Program-made: the position numbers and the translations under genes
Source: Saccoglossus kowalevskii
Lineage: Eukaryota; Hemichordata; Enteropneusta; Harrimaniidae
Direction: 5' to 3'
Length of the DNA stretch: 32,981 nucleotides
Assembly (NCBI RefSeq): GCF_000003605.2
Contig: NW_003150757.1
Span: 55,299-88,279, forward strand
Notes under the pieces: model-generated
Seen by the model: the letters and a program-made list of their open reading frames with translations, nothing else
Database searches by the model: none
Told to the model about the DNA's origin: nothing
Part shown: positions 1 through 11,800 of the stretch, one piece after another
How the letters are laid out: the number at the start of each line of letters is the position of its first letter
How positions within the stretch are numbered: the stretch's first letter is position 1

Positions 1-319
1 CAAGTCCGATTGCTTTGATATATTATACATATAGGTACTACATGTGGACCTCTCAGATTTGTTCATTTTCTAATGATATTTCTTCTGTTCTTTAATTGCC
101 ATGTGCATTGCTAACAGCGGAGCTATCTCAGCCGACAGGCTGCTTGTTTTTTGTAAGTGCCAGATACAAGTGCAATTTCCATGGAAACAAGATCTGCAAT
201 CCACAATTATTTTGCTTGAGTTTGAAATGCACTCTATGCTGCAAATAAAAGAAAATTACTCGTATGTTCTCCTACATATTTATGTTATCGTAAGCTGTAT
301 ACAAACAGAGACAAGACAA
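1..319. other. Sequence beyond the proposed 3' end
   Basis: AT-rich DNA with only short chance frames. I see no exon, RNA gene or repeat family here. It is either downstream intergenic sequence or a further part of the 3' UTR. Confidence 0.4.
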
Positions 320-342
320 AGTTTTTAAGGTTAAATATATAA

Positions 343-348
343 TTTATT
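343..348 (-). terminator. Candidate distal poly(A) signal AATAAA
   Basis: TTTATT on the plus strand gives AATAAA on the minus strand. It would place cleavage at roughly 315-333 and define the longest 3' UTR seen in this window. AATAAA is common in AT-rich DNA, so position alone is weak evidence. Confidence 0.3.
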
Positions 349-1127
349 GATGGGAGGCAAAAAGACCTTTGAAAAATACACTATTGTGACTAGTAATGTT
401 GAGACAGGACATAATCCTGAACAGCTAGAAATATCAAAAGGTTACCACAAATATATATAATTTAAGTCATCGCCATCCCGAGCATTCTAAAGCAGTCAGT
501 TTGTTTTAACCCTATCTGAAGCTCTTGGTCCGACAGTGACGCACAGTATTTGAATTTCTGCTCTCCTTTTTAACACTTTCCTTCACAAAAAACATATATA
601 CAAAATAATAATATAAACGAGCTAGAGTTTGGTAGTAAATAAACAGCAGCACTGAACACCCCACCCCACCCCCAAAGAGGAGGAGGAGAACAACAACAAT
701 TACCATGTTACTAGTATCAAAATCTATACACCATTTTATAATTAACATTTCTGACAAAAGGTGCTGTAGCCTCAAAATAAAAGAAAGAAAAAAATCCTTG
801 TTTCAAGCCTTCAGAGCAGGCATATATAATGACAGTCTAATTTCTTTTCCTCAATATCTGATCTGAGAGCAAATATTGCAACTGGCTGCATTTTTATCAA
901 TATTCTCAGACTGCTGAATAATAAAAATCAAAACAAATTGCAAAGTGCTTTAATGCCGACTGGCAGCACACTGATGAAAAACAAGTGGACAGAAGTGGTG
1001 TGCACACTCTGAGGTCAAGATATTAAAAGTACACTCATTTTACATTAACGTATCTTTCCTGAGAGCCCCAAAGTCAAGTTTAGGCACACTGTGTGTCAAT
1101 GTCATGGCCAGATACAATCGTCTGGTT

Positions 1128-1133
1128 TTTATT
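1128..1133 (-). terminator. Candidate internal poly(A) signal AATAAA
   Basis: TTTATT on the plus strand reads AATAAA on the minus strand (GGAATAAAAACC context). It lies just downstream, in transcript order, of the G-rich block at 1241-1268. Use of this site would give a 3' UTR of about 1.55 kb that keeps the quadruplex motif. Confidence 0.25.
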
Positions 1134-1240
1134 CCTGAGTACAGATTGTAATAAAACAATTTCACAGATTTGTTTTTACATTATCAGTAAAACACTTCTT
1201 TGACACCCAGTGTAACTTTCACTGATCACTGGGCAGATCA

Positions 1241-1268
1241 CCCCCACCCACCCACCCACCCACACCCC
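1241..1268 (-). promoter_or_regulatory. G-quadruplex motif on the transcript strand
   Basis: The plus strand has C5-A-C3-A-C3-A-C3-A-C3-ACA-C4. The minus strand therefore has six G tracts of 3-5 with mostly single-T loops, a pattern that normally folds very stably. It sits within the proposed 3' UTR, so it could affect RNA stability, localisation or poly(A) site choice. It is also simply a (CCCA)n microsatellite. Confidence 0.6.
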
Positions 1269-2383
1269 ATCCTTACATTTAAGAATAGCAAGCTACGTGC
1301 TGTCACAAAAAAGAAAACAGTTTACAAAAAAAAAAAGTTTTTTTGAATTGCTTTTTATATTGTAACATATGTAAAAGTCATGCAAATGCAAGGTCAAAGA
1401 GTTTAGTAAATCTTCTGGATAAATTCTATTGCAAAGAGCTCCATATATCACAAAGTATTCTTCAAGAAATTTATGTTTTTACCAACATACAAAAAAAAAG
1501 CAATTATTCTTCTCTTAATTCTGGTAAATATCAAAGGACAGTAACCAAAAACATTGGTTCCTGGCTACAAACTTATTTCTACATTCTTCTTAATTTAAAA
1601 AAAAAAAAAAAAAATTCATACCAATGATTTTAGTAACAATAACATTGATTTTTTTTTTTTAAAGTCAACAGACACTTTCATTAAATATGTCATTCTGACC
1701 TGATACCTTAAGGTCAGTATTTAATCAAACTGGTCTACAATTATATATGCTTAGAAATAAAACCTTTAATATAAATGACAACTCGGTTTGGATTCACTTA
1801 TGACAACAAAATATCACATAGAAATTATTGGAAAGTAATTTTTTTTTTTTAAAAAACAAAAACAATCAGATTTGTTGTCAAACAAAAAGTATGTAGCAAA
1901 AAAAATTATAAAGCCATGCTCTGGTGGTAATGAATTCATTGTTTGTTTGTTTTTCGAAAACAAAATATGAATGGTAAATTATCATTCAAGAGTAGGAAAA
2001 CAAATCAAGACCATTTTTTTCTAAGCCTGTGAATCTTCATCCGCCCCAACAAGCAGCATCCCTGATAGTGTTATAAGATTTAAAATAAAAATCTTTATCA
2101 ACAAAAAAAATCTACCATCTACAAATGACCTGCAGCCAACGCCATATATACAGTATTTTCAACAATGCTGTCAGGCCACCTTGGTTAAACATTATGTTTC
2201 ACCACCTCGCTCATCTAAAGAAAGGCGAAGCAAATCAAAGTTAGGAAGAAGAAACAAACGTCACCTGAGTAGCAACTCTCAGAATTTGAAAAATCTAGAT
2301 ACTTTTTTTTTTTTTTAGCTTCTCTTCATACAACAGTGAATAAATCTGAACATAAAATTAGGAGAATTTCTAGAATAGACTTT

Positions 2384-2389
2384 TTTATT
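2384..2389 (-). terminator. Candidate proximal poly(A) signal AATAAA
   Basis: TTTATT on the plus strand reads AATAAA on the minus strand (AAAATAAAAAAG context), 295 nt after the stop codon at 2684. Use of this site would give a short 3' UTR that lacks the quadruplex motif. An ATTAAA variant lies at 2550-2555. Confidence 0.3.
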
Positions 2390-2683
2390 TTTTACGTCTT
2401 GTAAACCGTTGCATTTAACCAATACCAATATAAACTGAATATCTGATACCATTGTTGAATAGCAATAGAACAACACAAGATTTTTTGTTCTGTTGGTCTG
2501 TACTGGTATATACCTATCTAAAGAAATGATTTCCATTGTCATTGGGAACTTTAATATTTCAATAAAATGTTATTATTGTCTTTCAAGTCCAAAGCATGTG
2601 CGTCTTGTCAGGTCTGCTTATAGATAAAGCTCTTAAATTAGTCCTAATTACTTGGTCCTCTCTCTGGATGGAACATTTTCTTT

Positions 2684-2815
2684 TCAGTATGCAGTCAACG
2701 TTGGGTCTTCCACAGGCGGTAGGGAATTTATCGTGCTAATTGAGCGAAACGAGAACACAGCCGGATCACACAAGAACCTAGCTGGTTGCCTTGCTGCTGC
2801 GCTGACATTCAGACT
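2684..2815 (-). other. Proposed terminal coding exon with stop TGA
   Basis: On the minus strand a T-rich tract ending TTATTCCCAG precedes AGTCTGAATG. From this acceptor, phase 0 (matching the end of the RPSLDFEKM exon) is open for 43 codons, starting SLNVSAAARQPARF and ending EDPTLTAY, then TGA at 2686-2684. The patch has higher GC and more CpG than its surroundings. It does not resemble the acidic C-terminal tail (ending in x-IEEN or x-IENN) that I recall for vertebrate FAM53 proteins. It may be a lineage-specific C-terminus, an alternative last exon or a chance open frame; an unseen exon inside the big intron is possible. Confidence 0.5.
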
Positions 2816-5800
2816 CTGGGAATAAATAAATAAAAGATGATTATGAATAGTTAAAATCTAACAATAGAGGGCGCTTTTCAATAATTCACTGCTCTCTAGG
2901 AAAATGCAATGCGCATGATTGACCAGGAAGCTAAAACGCCCCTTTATAGTAACACTAAACACAAAAATGCGAGGCACTGTCCATCTATACTCCATGAATT
3001 AGACATGCACTACAGCAGTCTGCAAAAATGAATTGAAATTTGGACGTGATATTGATTCCATTTTGAAAAAAAAAAAAAAGAGTAAAGTTTACATTGTCAA
3101 CACACAAAAACGGCCACAAAAGAGACCATTTTATATTTAAAGCGGCTTTCTGTTAGCCTTCTGGGTAAACCACGGCTGTCTACATCTTGTCAATTACGAC
3201 ATTAATTATTAAAGTAATATATTTCCCAATCAATAGAGAGAGGTAACACATGTGCAAGCTACCAAGCTGATGAGAGCACCCCCCCCCCTCTCTCTCTCTC
3301 ACTCACTCTCGCTCTCGCTCTTGCACACATGTATATTGGAATACATTTGTCCATTTCTACTGATCGCCAATTTACCATAAAGATAGCCATGTCGACAGGG
3401 CACAAACATTTCAGTGTTATTTTTGAGTGCTTGATAAAAGAATCATGCACCAATCTAAAGTGCTATCCTGTATACGCCAGTATACAATAATGCAGGATTA
3501 TCAAATTTCTATTTTTTTCATACTACTAGTACAATAACTAAAACACATACAAGAACTAAACGTAGCAGGGGCAGCAATTTGAAGGGAAAAAATGTTCAAA
3601 TATTTGTGGTTATTATCCGATGAGAATGCCACAATGGTTTATTTAGGTTAACCAAATGTTATACACTGCCATACAATATAAACATAACATGCACAGCGCT
3701 AGTGGTTGCAAAGCAGCCTGTTGTCTCCAGTATCCGCCACCAGATAGAGTGAAAGCCTACAAAAAGTCTGACATTCATCAGTCACCAGTCAACAGTATGG
3801 CATTCCAGTCGACTGAACGAGCAGATACAAGAGAGTGTGAATTATATCAAAATCAAAAGATTTGCCTTCACAATAACAAATTACTTGTATATAGCTTTCT
3901 TTGTTTATGATAAGCTTTTGATTGAGATTGTAGCCCTACACAGAGGTCCGACTGAGAGCAACATGAGAACTGTGAGACATGTTCAGTTAAAACAGAAAGA
4001 TAGATCCCCCAACCAGATTTATCTGGGAGCCAATTGATAAGTCTCCCCCAATCTATTATTTAAGCTGGCAGTCATTATCGCAGACCAGTAAGTGAGCTGA
4101 AGACGGATGGCAAAAACACAGGCATTTAAAAATCTGCTATCTCATTAATCAAGAAGTCCATCAATGTGAATGGGGAATGCAAAGACAGGTGAAATGCAGG
4201 TGGGAAAACCTGCAAGAATCCACAAGTAATCTCAGGAGGGGACGCATGCCAGGTTTTCATTACCACACTTACACTGCACACTCATTTGTAACTTGACACC
4301 ATCCTACCAGTTCTACCCTTTTTATTTTTGGTACAGACACACTCTCCTCAGTAATTGACCACTGTAGCTGCAGTAGGCCATTTATTTTATGGGCTAAGCT
4401 GTTTTAGATGTAACTAACAATTCCCATGATCCACAGGCACATTTCTCATTAGTAAATTCCCGAAACATCCGAGTATGATTAAAGAGGTCTACAGTGTTTA
4501 TACACCCCAGGAAAATAGATCCGGGTTCCCTGCATGCATTGCAGCATATGTATTACGAGCGGTTCAATCGGCTTGCAGATCAACAAGTCATTGGATATGT
4601 GTGGCTATATCCAGTAAGCAAGGCAGTAGCAGCGGTAGCAGTGCAAAAATTGCCCTCAAACATTGCAAGTGACCACGGAGAGGAACTGTAGTTATGTACT
4701 GGAATAAATCCAATCTCATGAGGCATTTTGAGATGAGTTTTCTTTTCATCCTTCATATAGCTGCACTTGACTAGATTCTTTTCAACAAATGATCCAATAC
4801 ATATGTAAAATATATAAAATGTGGCTTGGAGAGCCCCCACCCACATAAAATAAAATAAAATAGTGGGTCAGACCCGTATTAAGACGCGTACATCCTATCC
4901 ATACAGAAAGGAATCTATTTAGGTCGGACAGTAAATAGTACCTGCAGAACAACATTAATTAACAATGTTTCTTAAATTAACATTACACAGCGAATTGTTG
5001 CATGGCCCGCAAAAAAAAGCAGCTGCTACGAAAAGTCTTGAGAACCGAATAAAGACCACCTTTCTAGGCAAGATCTCCCAGACAATTCAGGTTATAATAG
5101 CATTGTGTGCATTCTCATTAGATCACTACTTTGACTCTTAACAACCTTTACACATTCCATGATTCTCCAGTCCCTCAGATTCTAAAGCATCGTTGAAACT
5201 TGCTGTATTCAATAGATGCTTTTTCAGGTCAATAAAAAATGGACAACCGACATAACACCCACGAGGACAAGGATGAGGATGAGGCTCACCATGCCCCCCA
5301 GTTTAACAGCAATTTGCAAAATTGATGGAACATGCATGGTGATAAGAGTAGTGTAACATCTGTCCAATCTCCATAGTGCATTGTAAAGTTTAGTTTGGAT
5401 ACGAAGAGATGTGCTGGGATTCCATAAACTGTACAAATAATAACAATTGATGCATCAAACTTGAATACCTATTTTACAGCCATAGACAAATACCTGTGAG
5501 TTAGAAGAAATACAGATGAGAGGGGAGGAATGTTCCTAAAACACTGTTTTGTAGGGGCATTATGACCCTAGAATTTAATCATGCAGAAATGATTGATGTT
5601 TGTACACAGCTATGATAGATCATAGATCCCAGAGATTACAAATCAGTTTGATACATATGATTACCAGCTATTAAAAAAAGTATTTGTCATTTAAATACCC
5701 AAGAATAAATCATCTGTTGTATTATTTTTTCATCTACCCTAAATATGGATTTAGGCCAAGTTTTAACATTGCATGATGGTGATAGTGATACAAAAAAAAT

Positions 5801-8800
5801 ATAGGGAAAGAGGCAATTAGAGTTCAGTCAACAAGCTGGCAATGTGCCAGCCACTTCAGATCCCTGATGCATGCATACATAGTACACAAGATCATGTCAG
5901 AGAATTGCTTAAAGACCTTAGGTACCATAACCTATGGGGAGGGTGAAGGTCATGGGGAGCTTGGAGTATTACTATGAAAGGATATTATTTATTTTAAAGT
6001 CAACTGATTATAAATTCACATGGGCAGAATGTATCAATATAAGATAGGCAACACTAAAACATATACCGTCAGTAAGCTCTATCCCCACCAGGTCACACAA
6101 CTGGACCTCAAACACGCCAGTTGTGAACTCTCTGCCCCCCTCCCCCAAAAATCTTCAAGACATTCCAATATTGCAATTTTCCCACTGAACTTATCAGTTA
6201 TACATGTCACAAATGAAGTGTAGGCAAGATGCAGAGAAATAAATCGGAGTCAGTTTTATGGCTTGAAACACAGGAAACTATGTAAATTGCAAGGCAGTGA
6301 TTATCAAAAGAATCCAGACCACTTTAAATGTGACCGACTTCACGAGGTTGAACTTCACTAGACAAATAATTCCTAGCTAAATGTGACAAGTGCAAGTCGT
6401 AAAAAAAAAAAAAAAAAAAGATAAAAGTTACCAAATAACTCTTGAGCCACTGAAAGTACGGCTTTATTGAACATTGGTGTCCCGGTGAACATGAAGAATA
6501 AAAACATACAACTGATTTAGATTTTATATTTTAGGTTCAAAGCCGAGTTAATTCAACAGCTGCAGTGTGATAAATTCAAAAGAAAACAAATGCAAAACAA
6601 ACACAAATAGTATTTATACAGAAAACTGTTTAACGGCCATTGTTATTCAAAACTGACATTGCACGGCATATACCTAGATAGATGGATGGATGGATGGATG
6701 GATGGATGAATGCACCGCCCCGCTCTTCTCATTCGCCAAATGAGTACATGATTGAACATGACAAGGCATTTGAGTATGTTCTGGTCATTTTTTTGTTTAC
6801 ATCCTCTATAATACAAAATTAATGAATCCCCTGAAAATCCCCCCTTCTGCTGCTGCCACCTGGAACGTACAAATCTAATTCATCAGACCTTTGGCGCAAA
6901 TTTCTACTTAATTGTATTTGAGGTCGCCATCAAAAGAGCCACCATAGTCATTCCCTAATAAAGACAGAGGAGGTTTCTTTAAATTCAATTTCATTTTCGC
7001 ATTTCTTTTAAAATGTGAAAAAATATAAAGTAAAAGGAGCTTGATGACTGATGAAAATTGCCTTTGCATGGCATTACTACCCGGTCATTATCTCTATCAT
7101 TCAAATCCCCTTTTCCCTCTCTCTCTCGCTCACTCACTCACTTACTTACTATTAACATCAACTCTTTGGCAATTTTAAATGAGGCACACAAGTTCAAATC
7201 AAATAAAAAGCCAGCATCTATACTAGGAGGGTTTTCAAAACAATGTCATCTCCCTGTGGACAATTTCATGTGTAAAGAATGACAGCCTTGATTAAAACTG
7301 TATCAAGTGAAGCAAATTAGGCACAATGAACACATGGCAGGCTAAGCACTAACAGGTTGAGGTTGCACACAATGTACATTGCTGACTAGATCACACGTTA
7401 ATATACTATATAAACAATTTTTATTATTATTAACCCATGTACGAACCCCTTAAAAATTTTGTTTGTTTTCTTTCTGTTAATATATCCTGATCACAGTGAC
7501 AAATTCCGGTTTGAATTGACAAAACACTGGGAATATGAAAACAATACAGGCACACTGTCATAAGAGGGTTAAAAGGCGTCAAAGTGGAATGTTTTTGCAA
7601 GCCAATCACTGGCAGTAATTGTTTATTTTTCATCCTGACAAACTGCTGGTGGAAAACCAGGGGCAGTGACAGAGCTGTGAAACATCTATACCATAGTTAC
7701 AATGAAGACTTGTGTTAAAATAGACCAATGATGGTCACAGTGCAGGGTAGAACAAAGACAGCTGGGTTTTATAGCAGTCACTGCATGAAACACAATTTTT
7801 GTTTAACAACTGTAACTATTTTATAACCACTTTCATTGCTAATGTCTCATTCACTGTCAAAATACCAAGTTTGCAGACAGTGGCAGAAACATTAATACAT
7901 GTACGAAAAAAACTTGCTGCATTTCAAATTTTGGAAAATGGCTATGAATCATCAATTTGGATAAATATCAGAGAAATTTAACTCCGATTGGTCTAAAATG
8001 ATTAAACATTAAACATTCAAGTGAATTAGCTATTAAACGAAACGTGAAAGTGCACATATGTGTTCACATGGGGATTTCGGAAACCCAACATTAGACCTGT
8101 CATGTGCTGTACTGAGCGTTTCATCAACTGCTGTTGTTCAGTGTACTTTTTCTCTCTCTCTCCCCCCTCTCTAAGAATGATGTTAATCAAAATGAAATCC
8201 CAAGCACATACTGATACATCTCGTATATATTATATATCTTGTATATTACAAGAGCTCAGTTGTTCATGCATCAGTGGCTTCACAAATTCCTGATCTCTTC
8301 ATCAATCATCAAATGACGCTTTACTTCCACACCAAATATTGTACTAAATTTTCTTCGAAACCTTGCTCTCTCTTTTTCTCTTTCTCTCTGTATCATATGT
8401 GCGGTCAAGCAAGGATAAAATAGAGTAAAGTGTGGTGGCATACCAACAGAAGTAACCCTGCATTCATAAAATAAGTCCAAGATAGAGGTGAAAGACAGAG
8501 GAGGGTTTACAACCTATTCCGTATTAGCAGACAATTGTTAAGCAACATGTAATTACCTAAGTTCCCCAGAGTGGATTTACAAAGATTTATGATCTACAGC
8601 AGAGAACAAACACACCGCCAGTCTCTCTCTTTACTGACTTCACACAAGAACAAGCTCACTGGCATTGCAAGGTTGATTTATTTTCTTTATTAGACAAAAT
8701 GTCACCATTTTTTTTTTTTTTTTTTAATTTTCAAATAGACATCTCCATGGGGATTGCGATACCTTTCTCAATTTCCCTAAAGTGAGCGAGCATGTATGTA

Positions 8801-11800
8801 TTATATTTTAGTGATAATTTATTCAACGTGGGAGCAAGAAAGCTGATTCATATTGCCTGGAGCCTGGAGAGCAAAAAGGAAATTCAATACTAACTGCATT
8901 TGCATACTTGATCTAGCCATCCATTGAGTGCTGACCTGGCTAAGAGTGGACTATAGTGTCAGCTATGCAATATACTGAGGTGTCATAATCTTAACAGTAT
9001 TGTAAGTCAGTACTACAGCTAGCAATGGAAAACCTGAGAGGTGAAGATCCCTGATACCAATTCACAATATTTTTTTTTTATTTTTTTTTTCAATAATACC
9101 TTTGCTGTCTTATCTCAGGATTACCGATACTGACATCTGCGCAACCACCCATATAGGAGTATATGGCACACCCTCACTCCTATTAGAAACAAGTTAGTTG
9201 ATGTTCCAACATACAATTTCCATGACAGCAGTATGGGAGAAACAAGTGTAGAATCATTAAATTTTTACAAGTATAGAATTTCACAATTGTAGCAAACAAG
9301 AATAAATCATGAATTTGAAACATTCTGTGTTGCTAAATTGCGGTTCTGCATCATTCTTTGATTTTAATTAGAAACTGCGTAATACAATACCCACAAAATT
9401 GCGTCACATGCAAAAAAAATTACAAAATAAATCACTCTCAAAACATAATGATTCTACAGTACACAACCAATTGAGCGAGGACAACACAGTTTTTCCTTCT
9501 GACTGACCTATAATTAACCCTTGTACTGTCAAACTGTTCAATTATTGAACCAAGATGAAAGTGTTAAAAAGCAGACAATAGACACATTGCTATTAAAAAG
9601 AGGAGTTGATTACAGCCTCCTAATTGGTTGTGCTAAATCACTACTATGTATTCCCATGAAAATGGCTATAGGAATTACTACTGCCTCAATTCTAATGCTA
9701 TGTGGCAAGTATCAACATTTTATTAGACTTATACAAAGTTAGTTATGTTTGAACCATTTTAATAATAACATTGAGAATACCAATCCATTATTATTAAACA
9801 CTATGAATTTAGCATTTTTTTTTTTTTTTTGCTTTTTATTTTTCAGCGATAGCACTAATAGGAATGAGGTTGTGTTCTAATGAATGTAACCTCCCATTCA
9901 CTTCATCACAAATACACTTTTGAATATACGCAAAGCCGATTTCTACAGCTGACAGATCCAGGCATTTTCGTTCTCTTTTTCTCTTAATAAGGGATAGACG
10001 ACGATTTGTCATGATATTAGTCGGTTACCATGGAAACTCATCTTCTGACAGAGATTTACTCTTTGTTGATGTGCAAATAGAACTCTTGATGAAATTTTGC
10101 ATTCAATTCCAGCAAAAATGTGTTGATTCATACACATTTCTCATATTTTGGAACATCGCAACGAAGATTGCCAATGTCAAATACTGAAAAATATTGTTAA
10201 AACATAAAGAGACTACCCGGAATATGGCCTCAACATCAAGAAATAATACATAGCTTCTCTGTCTCTTTATTTTTTTCTCTGGGTTGCCATTAGTTTTATA
10301 ATTGGAAAAAAAGCATAGTACAAGTACCCAAAGGCCTATTATGTTGGCATGACAGCATATTAACAGACTTTCCTGAATAGAAATTCTAAATTATGCGAGC
10401 ACATGGCTTTTTACAAATACTGATTTTGAGAGATAGGCTGTGAAGCAATGAGGGCCTGCTGCTAAACTTGTACAGTACCACTCAGTATATATATATAAAT
10501 GCACTGTAAATAAAAGACAGTGGAATAATCACATTTTAATTTCATTTGTGGAAGCTAACAAGAAAGCCAGAGAAAAACTAGTGGCAAGTGACTGCATTCT
10601 TACACTGGCAATGACAATGACAATGACTGACAGACCAAATAAAACCTAATCAATTAATTCCATGCTGGGCTTTATTATAATCCAAAATGATTTTCCTATC
10701 GTTCATTATCCACCTCTAGCTTGCTTCTCTTCTGTCACAAATACAACATTTTCAGATGGTTCTCATACCACGCACTCAACTTTTGTTTGTTTGCTCTGAA
10801 GCCAGGGCAAAGATTTCTCATAGTTATCTAAACATTCGGAACACACAGAACACACGTTTAAATTATGCCCCCCCCCCCCTCAATTGAGAAGAAAATTGCT
10901 AATCTGTTTAACCTTTCTTTGTTCCAAATTTTTTCTAGTATTTTCATGGGTGTCTATGGCAATATTCATTGAGAATGACGTTTTTATTTTTTTATTTTTA
11001 TAGCCACATGGTTTTTTTAGCAGACCTCTTTATACATACATGTAAATATAAGGCTGAAGAGTGGGATTCGTCAGAGTTGAACTGTGGTTCAGTTTTTACA
11101 GCCACTCTGCAGGAGACAGTCAAGGACATTAAAAGAATACCTCAGATTAAAGTTCATACCATAAAAAAGGTAATATTGATATTGGTGCAATTGAAGGCAG
11201 TGTACTCATGCACTAAATTACATCAACGTGAATAACTGAATAACGTGAGGATGATTAATTATTGGCTTCAAAAGTGAAAGCAAATGAGTCGAGAGACCAC
11301 AAAAATGATAATTGTTAGTCCATCAAACTGCTGCCACCACTAAGTCTGGATTCCATCATGCATTATTTCAGGGTAAACTGAGAGCTGCACCTGTGAGCAA
11401 TAACAAGTATTGCAACAACACTGCTATAGTGACACCAAAGCAATTTTCAACATGATTAGCATAAACGCACATGAGCTTGTCAGGTGAGTTAAAAAAAGAT
11501 TTCTAATGAACAAAGACATGTTCGTGCTACCCTGTGAATTTAATAGCAAAGTGGCGCATTTGGGGTCGAGGGAAAAATGTAACCAAGTAAATAAAAATAG
11601 ACAGTCCCTTCAGGCGGAAGTAATTTCCAAGTCATTCATAATCATTTGAAATTAGTCAATTTAGAGTGCGAAAACAGGATGAAGCGATAATGATTGCCTT
11701 GTACTATCTGAAATCAATGTTTGTGTCTAATGTTTATTAATTATATGCGTTTGTTCGTAATTTTCAGAATTTGCAAGCGAAGACTTTGCTCCAGATGAGA

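Larger units (their letters stand above)
320..2683 (-). other. Probable long 3' UTR of the FAM53-like gene
   Basis: From the TGA at 2684 leftward, all frames are broken within short distances and the DNA becomes AT-rich, with many A or T runs (T or A runs in the RNA). Several AATAAA-type signals on the minus strand could end the transcript; the leftmost, at 343-348, would give a 3' UTR of about 2.3 kb. Two C-rich blocks on the plus strand (657-673 and 1241-1268) make G-rich blocks in the RNA. The extent is inferred only from these signals. Confidence 0.4.

Noticed and set aside
4494-4691. 65-codon plus-strand frame whose product looks protein-like (ends SNIASDHGEEL)
   Set aside because: Short, with an overlapping second frame of equal length, no family match and no clear splice sites; its length is expected by chance.
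6401-6419. A19 run as a possible retroposon tail
   Set aside because: There is no recognisable element body or target-site duplication beside it.
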